Shown here: piece after piece, positions 1-11,827 of the stretch
Position numbering within the stretch: position 1 is the first letter of the stretch
Layout of the letters: the number at the start of each line of letters is the position of its first letter
NCBI RefSeq assembly: GCF_041320595.1
Contig: NZ_CP166625.1
Coordinates: 1,127,501 to 1,191,500, forward strand
Length of the DNA stretch: 64,000 bases
Direction of reading: 5' to 3'
DNA from: Pleomorphomonas sp. PLEO
Lineage (GTDB): Bacteria; Pseudomonadota; Alphaproteobacteria; Rhizobiales; Pleomorphomonadaceae
Translations under genes and position numbers: made by a program
Notes under the pieces: generated by a model
Databases searched by the model: none
What the model was told of the DNA's origin: nothing
What the model saw: only the letters and a program-made list of their open reading frames with translations

Positions 1-32
1 CATTGCAAGGGATGGGCATGGGTAATGAGAGC
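1..32 (+). other. 3' end of the 16S-23S internal transcribed spacer
   Basis: These bases precede the recognisable 23S start. Positions 23-35 form the 5' arm of a perfect 13-bp stem with 2856-2868 beyond the 3' end of the 23S. This is the usual RNase III processing stalk that loops out the 23S precursor. The 16S gene and any spacer tRNAs lie outside the window. Confidence 0.7.
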
Positions 33-2858
<2,826 letters not shown>

Positions 2859-3002
2859 GCTCTCATTATCCCTGTCCATCCAAAAGGATGAAACAAGGAC
2901 ACGAAATACAAAACACGATCCGGCCCTCATAAGCCGCCAAAGACCATACGTTCGCTCATGACCAGCCCTCAAAGCTAGCCATGAGCTCTTGCCCTTCGCC
3001 GG

Positions 3003-3117
3003 CCTGGTGGTCATGGCGGGGAGAAATGCACCCGATCCCATCCCGAACTCGGCCGTGAAACTCCCCAGCGCCAATGGTACTCCGTCTTAAGACGCGGGAG
3101 AGTAGGTCGCTGCCAGG
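3003..3117 (+). rRNA. rrf: 5S ribosomal RNA
   Basis: A gene of about 115 nt with the standard 5S core: TGGTGGTCATGGCGGGG near the 5' end, then CCCGATCCCATCCCGAACTC and GGGAGAGTAGGTCGCTGCCA towards the 3' end. Terminal bases CCTGG and CCAGG pair as helix I. It lies about 145 nt after the 23S on the same strand. No tRNA follows it before the terminator at 3191, although many Rhizobiales carry tRNA-fMet there. Confidence 0.96.
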
Positions 3118-3190
3118 CCTGCAAAGGGCAAGACAAACAAAATCAACATCACACGATAATAGCTCTTCATGAAACCCGAACCAACACAAA

Positions 3191-3221
3191 GCCCTCGACG
3201 AGAAATCGCCGAGGGCTTTTT
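3191..3221 (+). terminator. Rho-independent terminator of the rRNA operon
   Basis: GCCCTCG (3191-3197) pairs perfectly with CGAGGGC (3210-3216) and is followed by TTTTT. It lies about 75 nt after the 5S gene, as expected for the end of an rrn transcript. Confidence 0.85.
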
Positions 3222-3224
3222 GCT

Positions 3225-3808
3225 GTCTGCCGCCTCGGGACACGCCAACCCAAAGCGCGACACTCCCGACAGACCAAGCCCAAAGCCAGCTGATACCCAA
3301 GAACCACGGTAGTGCCCTGACGATTGGGCGACGCGCGAACGTGCGCGCCGGTCAGGTGAAAGCCGCTCCGGGCGAGGAGAGCGAGACAAGCGGTGTTGCC
3401 CGGGCCGACAGTGCCAAAGATGGAGCCGAGCGATCCGCAGGGGGCAATGTCACAACCACCAACGCTAGCGCTTCCGACATCGACCCCTGATGCTGATCGC
3501 GAGGAAGCAGCCAATAGACGACGTCCGCGATCCTGTTTGAGAAGTCCCAGCTCAAGCACAGAAGTCTGGAGCCTTCGGAGAGGACAACTGCCTGTCGACA
3601 GGTGGAAAATTGGCGGACGTCGCTGCGATTGGCGGCAGGCTTCAGTGGAGACCTTCGTTGCTCTACGTAGTATCTCGTATCAATTGCCGCCTACCGATCT
3701 TGACGCGGGATCAAGCAGATGTTTTTGTCCCCAGGAAAGCCGCCGCACATGCGCGCTGCGATGCCGTGATCGGCAAAGCCGCGCCGCCTCGCCGGAAAGG
3801 ACCGAGAC
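3225..3808. other. Intergenic region with no convincing gene
   Basis: About 580 bp between the rRNA terminator and bioY. Open frames exist on both strands (for example plus strand 3393-3812 and minus strand 3167-3559). The minus one runs into the rRNA terminator and neither encodes anything family-like. I looked for the BioR-type palindrome (TTAT..ATAA) expected before alphaproteobacterial biotin genes and did not find a clear one. It presumably holds the bioY promoter. Confidence 0.5.
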
Positions 3809-4387
3809 TTGACCATTCTGAACCAGCCGTCCACCGCCTTCACCCGTTCACTTGCCAATTCGCACCTCGCCGTCAAAGCGGCCGCCGTCGTGTTCGGCTC
3901 GCTGCTGATCGCCGCTGCGACGCAGATCGAAGTACCGTTCTTCCCGGTGCCGATGACGATGCAGACTTTCGCCGTGCTGCTGGTCGGTCTGCTCTTCGGG
4001 GCTCGCCTCGGTGCCGTCGCCGTTCTTACCTACCTCGCGGAGGCAACACTTGGCCTGCCGGTGTTGTCGGGCGGCGCTTCGATGGCGATGATGTTCGTCA
4101 AGCCGGCGACCGCCGGTTACCTCGTCGGCTTCGTTGGTGCCGCCTTCGTCGCCGGCCTGATCGCCGAGCGTACGGCTGGTCGGTTCTGGGGTGTCGTTGC
4201 CGCCGCCTTCGCAGGCGAGGTGGTGCTGATGGCCCTGGGTGTTGCCTTCCTGGCCTGGCTGATTGGCGCCGAGAAGGCCGTTACCTTTGGCTTGATTCCC
4301 TTCGTCCTCGGCGATCTGCTGAAGATCGTGCTGGCCGTGGCGGTTGCCCGTGGTGTCGGACGTCTGTCGTTGCCGGGCGCGCTCTAA
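3809..4387 (+). CDS. bioY: BioY, substrate-binding component of a biotin ECF transporter
   Basis: A very hydrophobic 192-residue protein with about six membrane segments, the normal BioY size. The family motif PFFPVPMTMQTF (about residues 44-55) is followed by LLFGARLG and later YLAEATLGLPVLSGG. BioY binds biotin in the cytoplasmic membrane, alone or with the EcfT/EcfA energising module; no bioM or bioN is present here. The start is a TTG at 3809 preceded by GGAAAGGA at good spacing; no better ATG lies nearby. It is followed by an inverted repeat likely to end the transcript. Confidence 0.93.
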   Translation: MTILNQPSTAFTRSLANSHLAVKAAAVVFGSLLIAAATQIEVPFFPVPMTMQTFAVLLVGLLFGARLGAVAVLTYLAEATLGLPVLSGGASMAMMFVKPATAGYLVGFVGAAFVAGLIAERTAGRFWGVVAAAFAGEVVLMALGVAFLAWLIGAEKAVTFGLIPFVLGDLLKIVLAVAVARGVGRLSLPGAL

Positions 4388-4414
4388 GCGCACCTCCTGA
4401 CAAAGCCTAGGTTG

Positions 4415-4447
4415 GAACGGCCGTCGGTTCATCCGGCGGCCGTTCGT
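4415..4447 (+). terminator. Probable terminator after bioY
   Basis: GAACGGCCG (4415-4423) pairs perfectly with CGGCCGTTC (4437-4445), followed by a weak T run (GTTTATT). It lies 27 nt after the bioY stop. Confidence 0.6.
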
Positions 4448-4565
4448 TTATTGGATAACTCGCTTTTTACCGGTCGTATTCAGGGTTTTGAAACGATCCC
4501 CACTCACACTCCCCCACTCGGGGACGGCTGCGGTGATTCTTCCGAGCCGGGGAGTGACGAGGGTG

Positions 4566-6815
4566 ATGACCAGATCGGGCGCAATCGAGAAGAAGCGGCT
4601 GCGCGAGCTTTATCGCTACCGCATTCTGGATACGCCGTCCGAACCGGAATTCGACGGTCTCTGCGAACTGGCGCGCAGCCTGCTTTGCGCCGATGTCGCC
4701 GTCATTACCTTTCAGGATACCGATCGTTCCTGGTGCAAGGCTTCCGCTGGCCGGCATGTCGTCGCCTTGCCGCGATCGGCGTCGGTGAGCGAGCAGGCCG
4801 TGCTCGCAGGCCATGTGGTGGTGTTCGAGGATCTGGCAAGCGAGCCGGTGTTTCGCGATCATCCGCTTGTCCATGGCGAGTGCGGCTTTCGGACCGCTGT
4901 CGGTGTTCCCATCGAAGTGAAGAAGGGGCTGTGCATCGGCGCCGTGGTGTTGATGTTCGGCGAAAGGCGTCGGGTTTCGAGTTCCGATATCGAGAATTTG
5001 CAACGCCTGACACATGCGATCATCGATCGACTGCATCTCCGCCGCATCCGCATCGACCGCGAACTCGACCAGATCACCCGCGCCAAGAAGGATGCCGAGA
5101 TCGCCGCCCAGAAATGGGAGATCGGCAAACAGCGGCGCCTTCTCGAGCAGACGGCGCGCCTCGCCCGTATCGGCGGTTGGGAATATGACGTTGCCGCCGA
5201 CCGCATGATCTGGTCGGCCGAAATCTACCGCCTTCTGGAACTCGACGAGACGGCTACGCCGCCCGATTTGCTGACGCTGCTGGCCTATTGTCAGGAGGAG
5301 GCTGCCGGCGAGGTCAGGCGGCTGATCGTCCGGGTGCTGAAGCGCGGCGAGTCCTTCGAAACGGAAATACCGCTGATCACCGAATCTGGTCGCCGCCGCT
5401 GGGCGCGGTGCGTCTGCGAGGCGGAAGTTCAGCGCGGCAAGGTCGTCCGCCTTCTGGGGACGGTGCAGGACACGACGCTGCAGCGTGCCACCGAGGAGGA
5501 AGTCAACTTCATCGCCACTCATGACATGGTGACGGGGCTTCTCAACCGCGCCGTATTTCAGGAGCGGCTCGATCGTGCCTTGGCCTTTCGCACACCAGCC
5601 CGTACCGTCGGCCTCTATCTGATCGACGTCGACCACTTCAAGTCGGTCAACGACACGCTCGGCCACCATGCCGGCGACGTCCTGCTGGCCGAGGTGGGGC
5701 GGCGGCTGCGCGAAGCAGTCGGCGAGCTTGGCATCGTCGCCCGGCTTGGCGGCGACGAATTCGCGCTGTTGATGCCCGATTGTGGCGGCGAGGACGAACT
5801 GACCGCCATCGGCGAGCAGATGATGCGCGGCCTGCAGGAGCCGATCTCTTACGATGCCGAATCAATTCCCGTGACCATCTCGGTCGGTATTGCCCGTGCC
5901 CTCTCAGGTACGGCGGCCGACCAGCTGTTCAAGGACGCCGACATCGCCCTCTACGAGGCCAAGGGCGAGGGACGAAACCGTTTCGTGCTGTTTGACCGGG
6001 CCATGCGCGAAGCCATCGAGCTGCGCCACTCCATCCTGAGGGCCATCCGTCAGGCCATCGATCGCGGTGATCTCCGCCTGCACTACCAGCCGAAATATTC
6101 ACTTCGCACCGGCGTGCTTGCCGGCTTCGAGGCGCTGCTGCGCTGGCATCGGCCGGATGGCTTCATCGCCAGTCCCGGCTTCTTTGGCATCGCCCTCGAC
6201 GATTCGCAGCTGGGCCTTGCCATCGGCGACCTCGTCATTCGCGAGGCCGTGCGTCAGGCGGCCGACTGGCGTGCCCGCGGCATCGTCTTCGATCACATAG
6301 CGATCAACGTCGCCACGCCGCAATTTCGGCGCGGCGACCTCTGCGACTGCCTGACCCGTGCGCTTGAGGAGTATGGCGTGCCGTCGTCGGCGCTGATGGT
6401 CGAAGTGACGGAGAACGTGCTGCTGTCCAAGGTCGCCGACGAGGTGCAGACGACCCTTTCGCAACTGGCCAGCAAGGGTATCAAGATCGCTCTCGACGAC
6501 TTCGGCACCGGCTATGCCTCGCTGAGCCATCTCAAGGATTTTCCGGTCGACCTCCTGAAGATCGATCGTTCCTTCGTGGCAACGCTGACCGAGGAGCGGG
6601 AGAGCCGCTCCATCGTGCGCGGCATTACCGCGCTCGCCCACGATCTCGGCATCCCGGTAATCGCCGAAGGCGTCGAGACGGCGGCGCAACGCGATATGCT
6701 CAGGCATTTCGGCGTCGATTTCGGTCAGGGCTACCTGTTTTCCCGCGCCATGTTGCCGGCGCAGATCGAGTCGTCGGGCCTGGTCAACGTTGTGGCTACG
6801 CCGGCCCGAGCCTGA
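4566..6815 (+). CDS. GAF-PAS-GGDEF-EAL cyclic-di-GMP signalling protein
   Basis: A 749-residue cytoplasmic protein with no signal peptide or membrane span. Order: GAF domain (about 10-145), a short coiled linker, PAS domain with PAC-like segment (about 190-305), GGDEF (motif intact at 395-399, RLGGDEFALL) and EAL (motif at 522-524). The EAL residues for metal and catalysis appear present: EAL, the N of INVAT, E of VEVTEN, DDFGTG (644-649), K of LLKIDRSF and EGVET (701). Both synthase and phosphodiesterase activity are therefore possible. No RxxD inhibitory site is seen just before GGDEF. I chose ATG 4566 with GGGGAG upstream; a TTG at 4488 would add 26 atypical residues. Confidence 0.93.
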   Translation: MTRSGAIEKKRLRELYRYRILDTPSEPEFDGLCELARSLLCADVAVITFQDTDRSWCKASAGRHVVALPRSASVSEQAVLAGHVVVFEDLASEPVFRDHPLVHGECGFRTAVGVPIEVKKGLCIGAVVLMFGERRRVSSSDIENLQRLTHAIIDRLHLRRIRIDRELDQITRAKKDAEIAAQKWEIGKQRRLLEQTARLARIGGWEYDVAADRMIWSAEIYRLLELDETATPPDLLTLLAYCQEEAAGEVRRLIVRVLKRGESFETEIPLITESGRRRWARCVCEAEVQRGKVVRLLGTVQDTTLQRATEEEVNFIATHDMVTGLLNRAVFQERLDRALAFRTPARTVGLYLIDVDHFKSVNDTLGHHAGDVLLAEVGRRLREAVGELGIVARLGGDEFALLMPDCGGEDELTAIGEQMMRGLQEPISYDAESIPVTISVGIARALSGTAADQLFKDADIALYEAKGEGRNRFVLFDRAMREAIELRHSILRAIRQAIDRGDLRLHYQPKYSLRTGVLAGFEALLRWHRPDGFIASPGFFGIALDDSQLGLAIGDLVIREAVRQAADWRARGIVFDHIAINVATPQFRRGDLCDCLTRALEEYGVPSSALMVEVTENVLLSKVADEVQTTLSQLASKGIKIALDDFGTGYASLSHLKDFPVDLLKIDRSFVATLTEERESRSIVRGITALAHDLGIPVIAEGVETAAQRDMLRHFGVDFGQGYLFSRAMLPAQIESSGLVNVVATPARA

Positions 6816-6824
6816 TCAAACGAC

Positions 6825-6853
6825 TTCGCCGACCGGGCATCCCGATCGGCGAA
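6825..6853. terminator. Inverted repeat between convergent genes, possible terminator
   Basis: TTCGCCGACCGGG pairs with CCCGATCGGCGAA across a CAT loop with one mismatch. It lies between the stops of the GGDEF-EAL gene and eda. There is no T run on the correct side of either strand, so its terminator role is uncertain. Confidence 0.4.
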
Positions 6854-6882
6854 TAAAAAGGCTCAGGCCTGCTTCAGAAAAT

Positions 6883-7515
6883 TCAGACGGCGATCGCCGC
6901 CGCTTCCCTGGCCAATTGCTCGATGCGGGCCCAGTCGCCAGCCTTGACGGCGTCAGTCGGCGCGACCCAGGAGCCACCGACGCAGATGACGTTCTTGAGC
7001 TTCAGGTAATCGGTCGCGTTGTCGAGGCTGACGCCGCCGGTCGGGCAGAACACCATCTCTCCGAGCGGCGAGGCGAGCGCCTGCAGGTATTTCGGGCCGC
7101 CGGCCGGGCCGGCCGGGAAGAACTTGACGATGCGGTAGCCCTTGTCGCGGGCAACCATCGCTTCCGATGCCGTGGCGACGCCCGGCAGCAGGGGTACGCC
7201 GAGTTCGATCGCCGCGTCGAGCAGGTCGGGCGTGGCGCCCGGACTGACCAGGAACTTGGCTCCGGCCTCGACGGCCGCCTTGGCCTGGGCGCGATCGAGC
7301 ACCGTACCGGCGCCCACTACGCCGCCCGGAATGCTGCTCATGGCCCGGATCGCTTCGAGGGCGACCGGCGTGCGCAGTGTCACTTCCAGTGCCGGCAGAC
7401 CACCCTTGACCAGCGCGGTGCCGAGCGGCACTGCGTCCTCGAGGCGGTCGATGATCAGCACCGGAACCACCGGCGCGCGGCGGAGAACGGCGAGAAGGGC
7501 GGCTGTGTCGAACAT
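6883..7515 (-). CDS. eda: 2-dehydro-3-deoxy-phosphogluconate (KDPG) aldolase
   Basis: A 210-residue class I aldolase that splits KDPG into pyruvate and glyceraldehyde-3-phosphate in the Entner-Doudoroff pathway. The Schiff-base lysine is in IVKFFPAG (about K131), the catalytic glutamate in LEVTLRT (about E44), and VGAGTVLD forms the conserved threonine strand. These positions match the well-studied E. coli enzyme closely. The ATG at 7515 has AAAGGAT upstream; an in-frame extension to 7599 is rejected as it adds 28 non-family residues. It lies 114 bp downstream of, and on the same strand as, a LacI-type regulator gene, which probably controls it. Confidence 0.95.
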   Translation of the reverse strand: MFDTAALLAVLRRAPVVPVLIIDRLEDAVPLGTALVKGGLPALEVTLRTPVALEAIRAMSSIPGGVVGAGTVLDRAQAKAAVEAGAKFLVSPGATPDLLDAAIELGVPLLPGVATASEAMVARDKGYRIVKFFPAGPAGGPKYLQALASPLGEMVFCPTGGVSLDNATDYLKLKNVICVGGSWVAPTDAVKAGDWARIEQLAREAAAIAV

Positions 7516-7629
7516 GACGGATCCTTTTTCGTCGGCGACCGGGTCGCCGGAAGACGGCGGCAGGACTGCCGGAAAAAGCGCCCAGGAACGTCCTGCCATT
7601 CCAGTGTGGTATGGCAGAAAACCACCTGC

Positions 7630-8664
7630 TCAGCCACTCGATTCCCGAATGACCAGATGCGGAGCTATGAGTTTATGCTCGAACGGCGGCTCCTCGCCGA
7701 CGATCAGCGCGTAAATGGCGCGCGCCGCTTCCCGGCCGATTTCTTCCGAACCGTTCTCAACCGTGGTCAGCGCCGGCGCCCATGTCTCCGAGCCATCGAC
7801 ATCGTCATAACCGGTGACGGCCATATCGATGCCGGGGCGGATGCCGAGGCGGGCAAAGCTGCTCATCAGGCCGAAGGCCAGAACGTCATTGAAGCAGACG
7901 ACGGCCGAGGGGCGCGGCGAATGGCCGGCGATGATCTCGGCGGCCTTGCGGCCGTCGCCCTGGGTCATCAGTTCGGGAATGTCGAGCACTGGCACGAGGC
8001 CGGCCTCGGTCATCGCTTCGAGGAAGCCGGCGTAGCGGTCGCGGCCTGACGAGGTGTAGCGCAAGCCGCCGACGAAGGCGATGTTCTTGTGCCCCTTGTC
8101 GATCAGCAGGCGGGTAATCTCGTACATGCCGTGGCGGTCGTCGCCGCGCACGCTCGGCGCGTTGGCGCCATCGACGTCGCGACAGACTAGCGTCACCGGA
8201 GTTCCAGTGCGCATGATGGCATCGATGTCGGCGACGGTGGTGCCGACCGACGGGCAGAGCACCAGGCCGTCGGCGTTCTGCTGCTGCAGCACCTGGACGA
8301 AATTGCGCTGGCGCTCGATGCTGTCGCGGTGATTGCAGATGAGGATGGTGAGCCCGTAGGTCTCGAGCTCGGCCTCGACGGCGCGGAACACCTCGGCGAA
8401 ATAGGGATTGAGCACGTCATGCACCACGACGCCGACGATGTCGGTACGAGCGGTGCGCAGCGAGGCAGCCTGCCGATTGTAGATGTAGCCCATTTCGACA
8501 GCCAGCGCCTGCACGCGCTTGCGCGTCTCGGCCGATACGGCCGGGTTGTCGCGCAACGCCAGGGATACCGTCGCGGTCGACACCTCAAGCTGCGCGGCGA
8601 GCTGGCTCAGCGTCACGCGGCGGCGGCGGAATCGGCGGAGGTCTTCCCGTTTGCTGGTGGTCAT
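7630..8664 (-). CDS. LacI-family transcriptional regulator
   Basis: 344 residues in the usual LacI layout. An N-terminal helix-turn-helix plus hinge helix comes first (about 18-65, [21 protein letters not shown] then [13 protein letters not shown]), followed by a periplasmic-binding-like sensor domain (about 75-340) with DGLVLCPS and GYDDVDGS motifs. The effector cannot be read from the sequence. Position immediately upstream of eda on the same strand suggests control of sugar-acid or Entner-Doudoroff genes. The ATG has AGGA upstream at suitable spacing. The 8665-8775 gap on its upstream side holds its promoter. Confidence 0.92.
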   Translation of the reverse strand: MTTSKREDLRRFRRRRVTLSQLAAQLEVSTATVSLALRDNPAVSAETRKRVQALAVEMGYIYNRQAASLRTARTDIVGVVVHDVLNPYFAEVFRAVEAELETYGLTILICNHRDSIERQRNFVQVLQQQNADGLVLCPSVGTTVADIDAIMRTGTPVTLVCRDVDGANAPSVRGDDRHGMYEITRLLIDKGHKNIAFVGGLRYTSSGRDRYAGFLEAMTEAGLVPVLDIPELMTQGDGRKAAEIIAGHSPRPSAVVCFNDVLAFGLMSSFARLGIRPGIDMAVTGYDDVDGSETWAPALTTVENGSEEIGREAARAIYALIVGEEPPFEHKLIAPHLVIRESSG

Positions 8665-8775
8665 AGAGGGTCCTGTTTCTGCCTTCTCAATCGATCACAT
8701 GAAACATAAGAGCGGGCGACGTCAACTGAATTGCTTACGTACGGAGCCGCTGACCTTCCGCCGGCTTTCTTTCCG

Positions 8776-9738
8776 TCAAACGCGGGCGGCGGCAATTGCG
8801 CGGGCGTGCAGGACGCGCTCGCGGTTGAGCAAGTATAGCCCCGAAGCGATGACCACGCTGGCGCCGACCAGCGTCCAGACCGACGGTAGGTCGGCGAAGA
8901 TCAGATAGCCGGAGATGATGGTCCAGATGAGCTGGACGTAGCCATAGGGGGCGAGGGTGGCGGCCGTTGCGAAGCGATGGGCCGTCATCACCAGGAAGTG
9001 GCCAAAGCCGCCAGCGGCCCCCATGAAGACCAATAGGCCCCAAACGAGCGGCGACGATGGCGTCTGCCAGACGACGATCAACGCCGGCACCAGCAGGAGG
9101 CTTGGCACGGCGGCAAGCGAGATCACCAGCGAGCCCGGATTGACCCGGGTGGCCAGATGGCGGGTGACAAGATTGTAGACGGCGCCCGACGCCATTGAGG
9201 TGAGTGCGAGCAGCATGGCCGGGTGGAAGGTGCCGAAGCCCGGCTGGGTGATCAGCAACACGCCGAAGAAGCCGACGACGATGGCGACGACGCGGCGGAT
9301 GCCGATCTTCTCGTGAAGGAAGATGACCGACAGGAGCGTGATCACCAACGGAGACAGGAAGCCGATCGACGTCGTCTCGGCCACCTGCAGGTAATGCAGG
9401 GCACTGAAGTTGGCGAGCGTCATCACCGTCAAAAGCAGCGCCCGGACGATCTGCAGTCCCGGCAGTTTGAACCGCCAGGCGCCGGGCGAGGAGATCGGGT
9501 TCAACACCGCCATCGCCATCAACAGATTGATGACGTAGCGGAACCAGGAAATCTCGATCACCGGCAGGTGGTAGCTCATCGCCTTGGCCGTCGTGTCGAG
9601 GCAGGCGAAAACGATCGTCGAGCCGAACAGCGGCAGCAAGGCCTTGAGAGGTGCGCGGGCAGGCGGAATGGACGGCGAGGGCGGGGTGGGCCCAGAAGAA
9701 GACATTGAGGTTTTCGCTGGCGCATAAGGACAGGTCAC
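8776..9738 (-). CDS. DMT-superfamily (EamA) inner-membrane transporter
   Basis: A 320-residue protein with ten predicted membrane segments arranged as two EamA halves (about 33-165 and 175-310). Signature segments include FVLP-like LSPLVITLLSVIFLHEKIGIRR near the end of the first half. The substrate is unknown; the family exports amino acids, purines or other small metabolites. The start is uncertain: a GTG at 9738 has GGAGG about 14 nt upstream, and an ATG at 9705 lacks a ribosome site. The first 30 residues are Ser/Pro-rich and probably cytoplasmic. It is alone on its transcript as far as can be seen. Confidence 0.88.
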   Translation of the reverse strand: MTCPYAPAKTSMSSSGPTPPSPSIPPARAPLKALLPLFGSTIVFACLDTTAKAMSYHLPVIEISWFRYVINLLMAMAVLNPISSPGAWRFKLPGLQIVRALLLTVMTLANFSALHYLQVAETTSIGFLSPLVITLLSVIFLHEKIGIRRVVAIVVGFFGVLLITQPGFGTFHPAMLLALTSMASGAVYNLVTRHLATRVNPGSLVISLAAVPSLLLVPALIVVWQTPSSPLVWGLLVFMGAAGGFGHFLVMTAHRFATAATLAPYGYVQLIWTIISGYLIFADLPSVWTLVGASVVIASGLYLLNRERVLHARAIAAARV

Positions 9739-9824
9739 CGGCGCGGAATCCGCCTCCGGATCGATTCAAAGTCATACTAAAGTATTGTCAGTGCCGATGT
9801 AAGCCCGCTTCGAGACGGCGCGGT

Positions 9825-10364
9825 TCAGTCGGTGGCGCCTTCCTCGGCTTCGTCGTGGAGGATCGCTGCGACTGGCTTGCTCGTCGTTTCGGGCCCCTCG
9901 TCGTCGTTGTCGTCGTCGGCGTGGGCGGCGACACCGGCCGGCATGAGGTTCTTTTCGATCTGGCGCAGAAGCCTCTTGAGGCGCTTGCGATCCTTTTCGT
10001 CGAGCCCGGCCAGGGCCTCCTTCTCGACGCGCTTCCAGACGGCGTCGACGGCGCCGGCGCGCTCGCGGCCGGCGTCGGTCAGGAAGACGCGGGCGAGGCG
10101 ACCATCGGCGCTGGAGGTCTGGCGGGTGAGCAGCCCCTGCGCGCCGAGGCGGGAGATCATCTTGGTGACGGTCGGCGGCTGCACGGCGAGTTCGGCGGCG
10201 AGTTCCGACATCGACTGGCCGTCGCGGTCGGCGAGCGCTTTCAGCACCGCCTCCTGACCTGGGTGCAATCCGATGCGGCCGAGGTGGACCGCGGCGCGTG
10301 TGCGATGGACGCGAGCCGCCTGTACCAGACGGTGAGTAACACTCTTGCGATGGTTGAAGCTCAT
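9825..10364 (-). CDS. MarR-family transcriptional regulator
   Basis: 179 residues with a MarR winged helix: MSELAAELAVQPPTVTKMISRL is the recognition region and TSSADGRLARVFLTDAGRE the wing. The C-terminal tail is acidic and longer than usual, with an HADDDNDDE-type stretch. ATG 10364 has AGGGAGA at 8 nt; the longer in-frame start at 10415 adds Arg-rich residues and is rejected. The gene is divergent from the CobW-type GTPase gene (193-bp gap), so it may regulate that gene as well as itself. The ligand is unknown. Confidence 0.9.
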   Translation of the reverse strand: MSFNHRKSVTHRLVQAARVHRTRAAVHLGRIGLHPGQEAVLKALADRDGQSMSELAAELAVQPPTVTKMISRLGAQGLLTRQTSSADGRLARVFLTDAGRERAGAVDAVWKRVEKEALAGLDEKDRKRLKRLLRQIEKNLMPAGVAAHADDDNDDEGPETTSKPVAAILHDEAEEGATD

Positions 10365-10557
10365 GCCGCTTCGTCTCCCTCGTCGGCGCCGATCTAGCCG
10401 GTCGCCATTGTACACCTTTGAGTGATCCCCTTTTCACACGAAACTATGACACTTATTTAGGGGCCGAAGATTTTTCCATGAACCGCCGTCCGCCTTTGTC
10501 GTGCGCCCGTCAGGAGGGCGTGCTAGGACAGCGGTCCTCTCATCCGTGGAGATGCGC

Positions 10558-11625
10558 ATGTCCGCTCCGGCCGCCACCCCGCCCATTCCCGTCACTGTCC
10601 TCACCGGCTATCTCGGCGCCGGCAAGACGACGCTGCTCAACCGGATCCTCACCGAGGATCACGGCAAGCGTTATGCCGTCATCGTCAACGAGTTCGGCGA
10701 GATCGGCATCGACAATGACCTCGTGGTCGACACCGACGAGGAAGTGTTCGAAATGAACAACGGCTGCATCTGCTGCACCGTGCGCGGCGATCTGATCCGC
10801 GTCGTCGAGAATCTCGCCAAGCGGCGCGGCACGTTCGACGCCATCTTGGTGGAAACCACCGGTATTGCCGATCCGGTGCCCGTCGCCCAGACCTTCTTCA
10901 TGGATGAGGAAGTCAGGAAGTTTGCCCGCCTCGACGCCGTCGTGACGCTGGTCGACGCCAAGTTCTTCCTCGACCGGCTCGGGGATGCGCCGGAAGCTGA
11001 GGATCAGGTGGCATTCGCCGACGTCATCGTCCTCAACAAGACCGACCTCGTCACGCCGGAACAGCTGCGCGAGGTCGAGAAGACCCTGCGTCAGCTGAAC
11101 CCTTACGCAAGCATCCACCGGGCGACGCGCTCGGGCGTGGCGCTCGATGCGATCCTCGATCGGGGTTCCTTCGATCTCGATCGGGTGCTGGAACTCGACC
11201 CGTCCTTCCTCGACGCCGACGAGCATGACCACGACCATGATCATGTCTGCGGTCCGGATTGCGATCATGACCATCACCACCATGATCATGACGGCGAGCA
11301 TCACCATCATGGCCACGAGACTCACCACGATACCGAGGTGACGTCGGTGTCGCTCAAGGGCGGTGAACTCGACCCGGACAAGATTCTGGGCTGGATCACC
11401 GAGATCACCCAGGCGCAAGGGCCGAACATCCTGCGTCTCAAGGGCATCCTCGCGTTCCCGGACGAGCCGAAGCGCTACGTGGTGCAGGGTGTGCACATGA
11501 TCGTCGAGGGCGACCTGCAGCGGGACTGGAAGCCGGGCGAGGCGCACGAGAGCCGGTTGGTGTTCATCGGCCGCAGGCTCGACCGCGCCGAGCTCGAGGC
11601 TGGCTTCAAGGCCGCGGCTGTTTAA
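10558..11625 (+). CDS. CobW/COG0523-family metallochaperone GTPase
   Basis: 355 residues. Walker A GYLGAGKT at 17-24, the family CxCC motif (GCICC, about 69-73) that binds the metal, NKTD as the G4 base-recognition motif, a His/Asp-rich insert (about 222-262, many HDHDH runs), and a C-terminal CobW domain. COG0523 proteins deliver metals, most often zinc, to client enzymes. ATG 10558 has GGAG 7 nt upstream; ATG 10552 and upstream codons are less likely. I saw no clear Zur palindrome in the 193-bp gap shared with the divergent marR gene. It is followed by a WD40 gene and a radical SAM gene on the same strand. Confidence 0.93.
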   Translation: MSAPAATPPIPVTVLTGYLGAGKTTLLNRILTEDHGKRYAVIVNEFGEIGIDNDLVVDTDEEVFEMNNGCICCTVRGDLIRVVENLAKRRGTFDAILVETTGIADPVPVAQTFFMDEEVRKFARLDAVVTLVDAKFFLDRLGDAPEAEDQVAFADVIVLNKTDLVTPEQLREVEKTLRQLNPYASIHRATRSGVALDAILDRGSFDLDRVLELDPSFLDADEHDHDHDHVCGPDCDHDHHHHDHDGEHHHHGHETHHDTEVTSVSLKGGELDPDKILGWITEITQAQGPNILRLKGILAFPDEPKRYVVQGVHMIVEGDLQRDWKPGEAHESRLVFIGRRLDRAELEAGFKAAAV

Positions 11626-11631
11626 TTCAGC

Positions 11632-11752
11632 CTCAGTCGCCGGCGGGCCTCCGGCCCTTGGCTTCCGCTTTGCTTTCGCCTGACGGGGCTTTGCCACGTC
11701 AGGCCCGCTCCGCGCGGCGCCACTTGGCGCCGGAAGCTGCCATGCGGCTTCA
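11632..11752. repeat. Intergenic dispersed repeat, copy 1
   Basis: Begins 7 nt after the cobW stop. It contains hairpins 11678-11685/11697-11704 (GCCTGACG/CGTCAGGC) and 11715-11721/11726-11732 (CGGCGCC/GGCGCCG). Start (CTCAGTCGCCGGCGG) and end (TGGCGCCGGAAG, then GCGGCTT) resemble the segment at 27411-27496, also sited just after a gene. The middle differs. It may belong to a family of short palindromic extragenic repeats. Confidence 0.45.
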
Positions 11753-11827
11753 AGGGGGCTCTTGCATTTGCAGGCGGGATGCCGCACTCCCGTCGACACG
11801 TTCCAACACCGCTCCGGAGCCGCTAAC

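Noticed and set aside
3167-3812. Overlapping frames on both strands (3167-3559 minus, 3393-3812 plus)
   Set aside because: No family resemblance, no good ribosome site, and the minus frame crosses the rRNA terminator.
4488-4565. Upstream TTG start for the GGDEF-EAL gene
   Set aside because: The added residues look like untranslated DNA, and ATG 4566 has a better ribosome site.
11217-11341. Repetitive CATGACCAC-type DNA in cobW, considered as a tandem repeat
   Set aside because: It simply encodes the His/Asp-rich metal-binding insert normal for COG0523 proteins.
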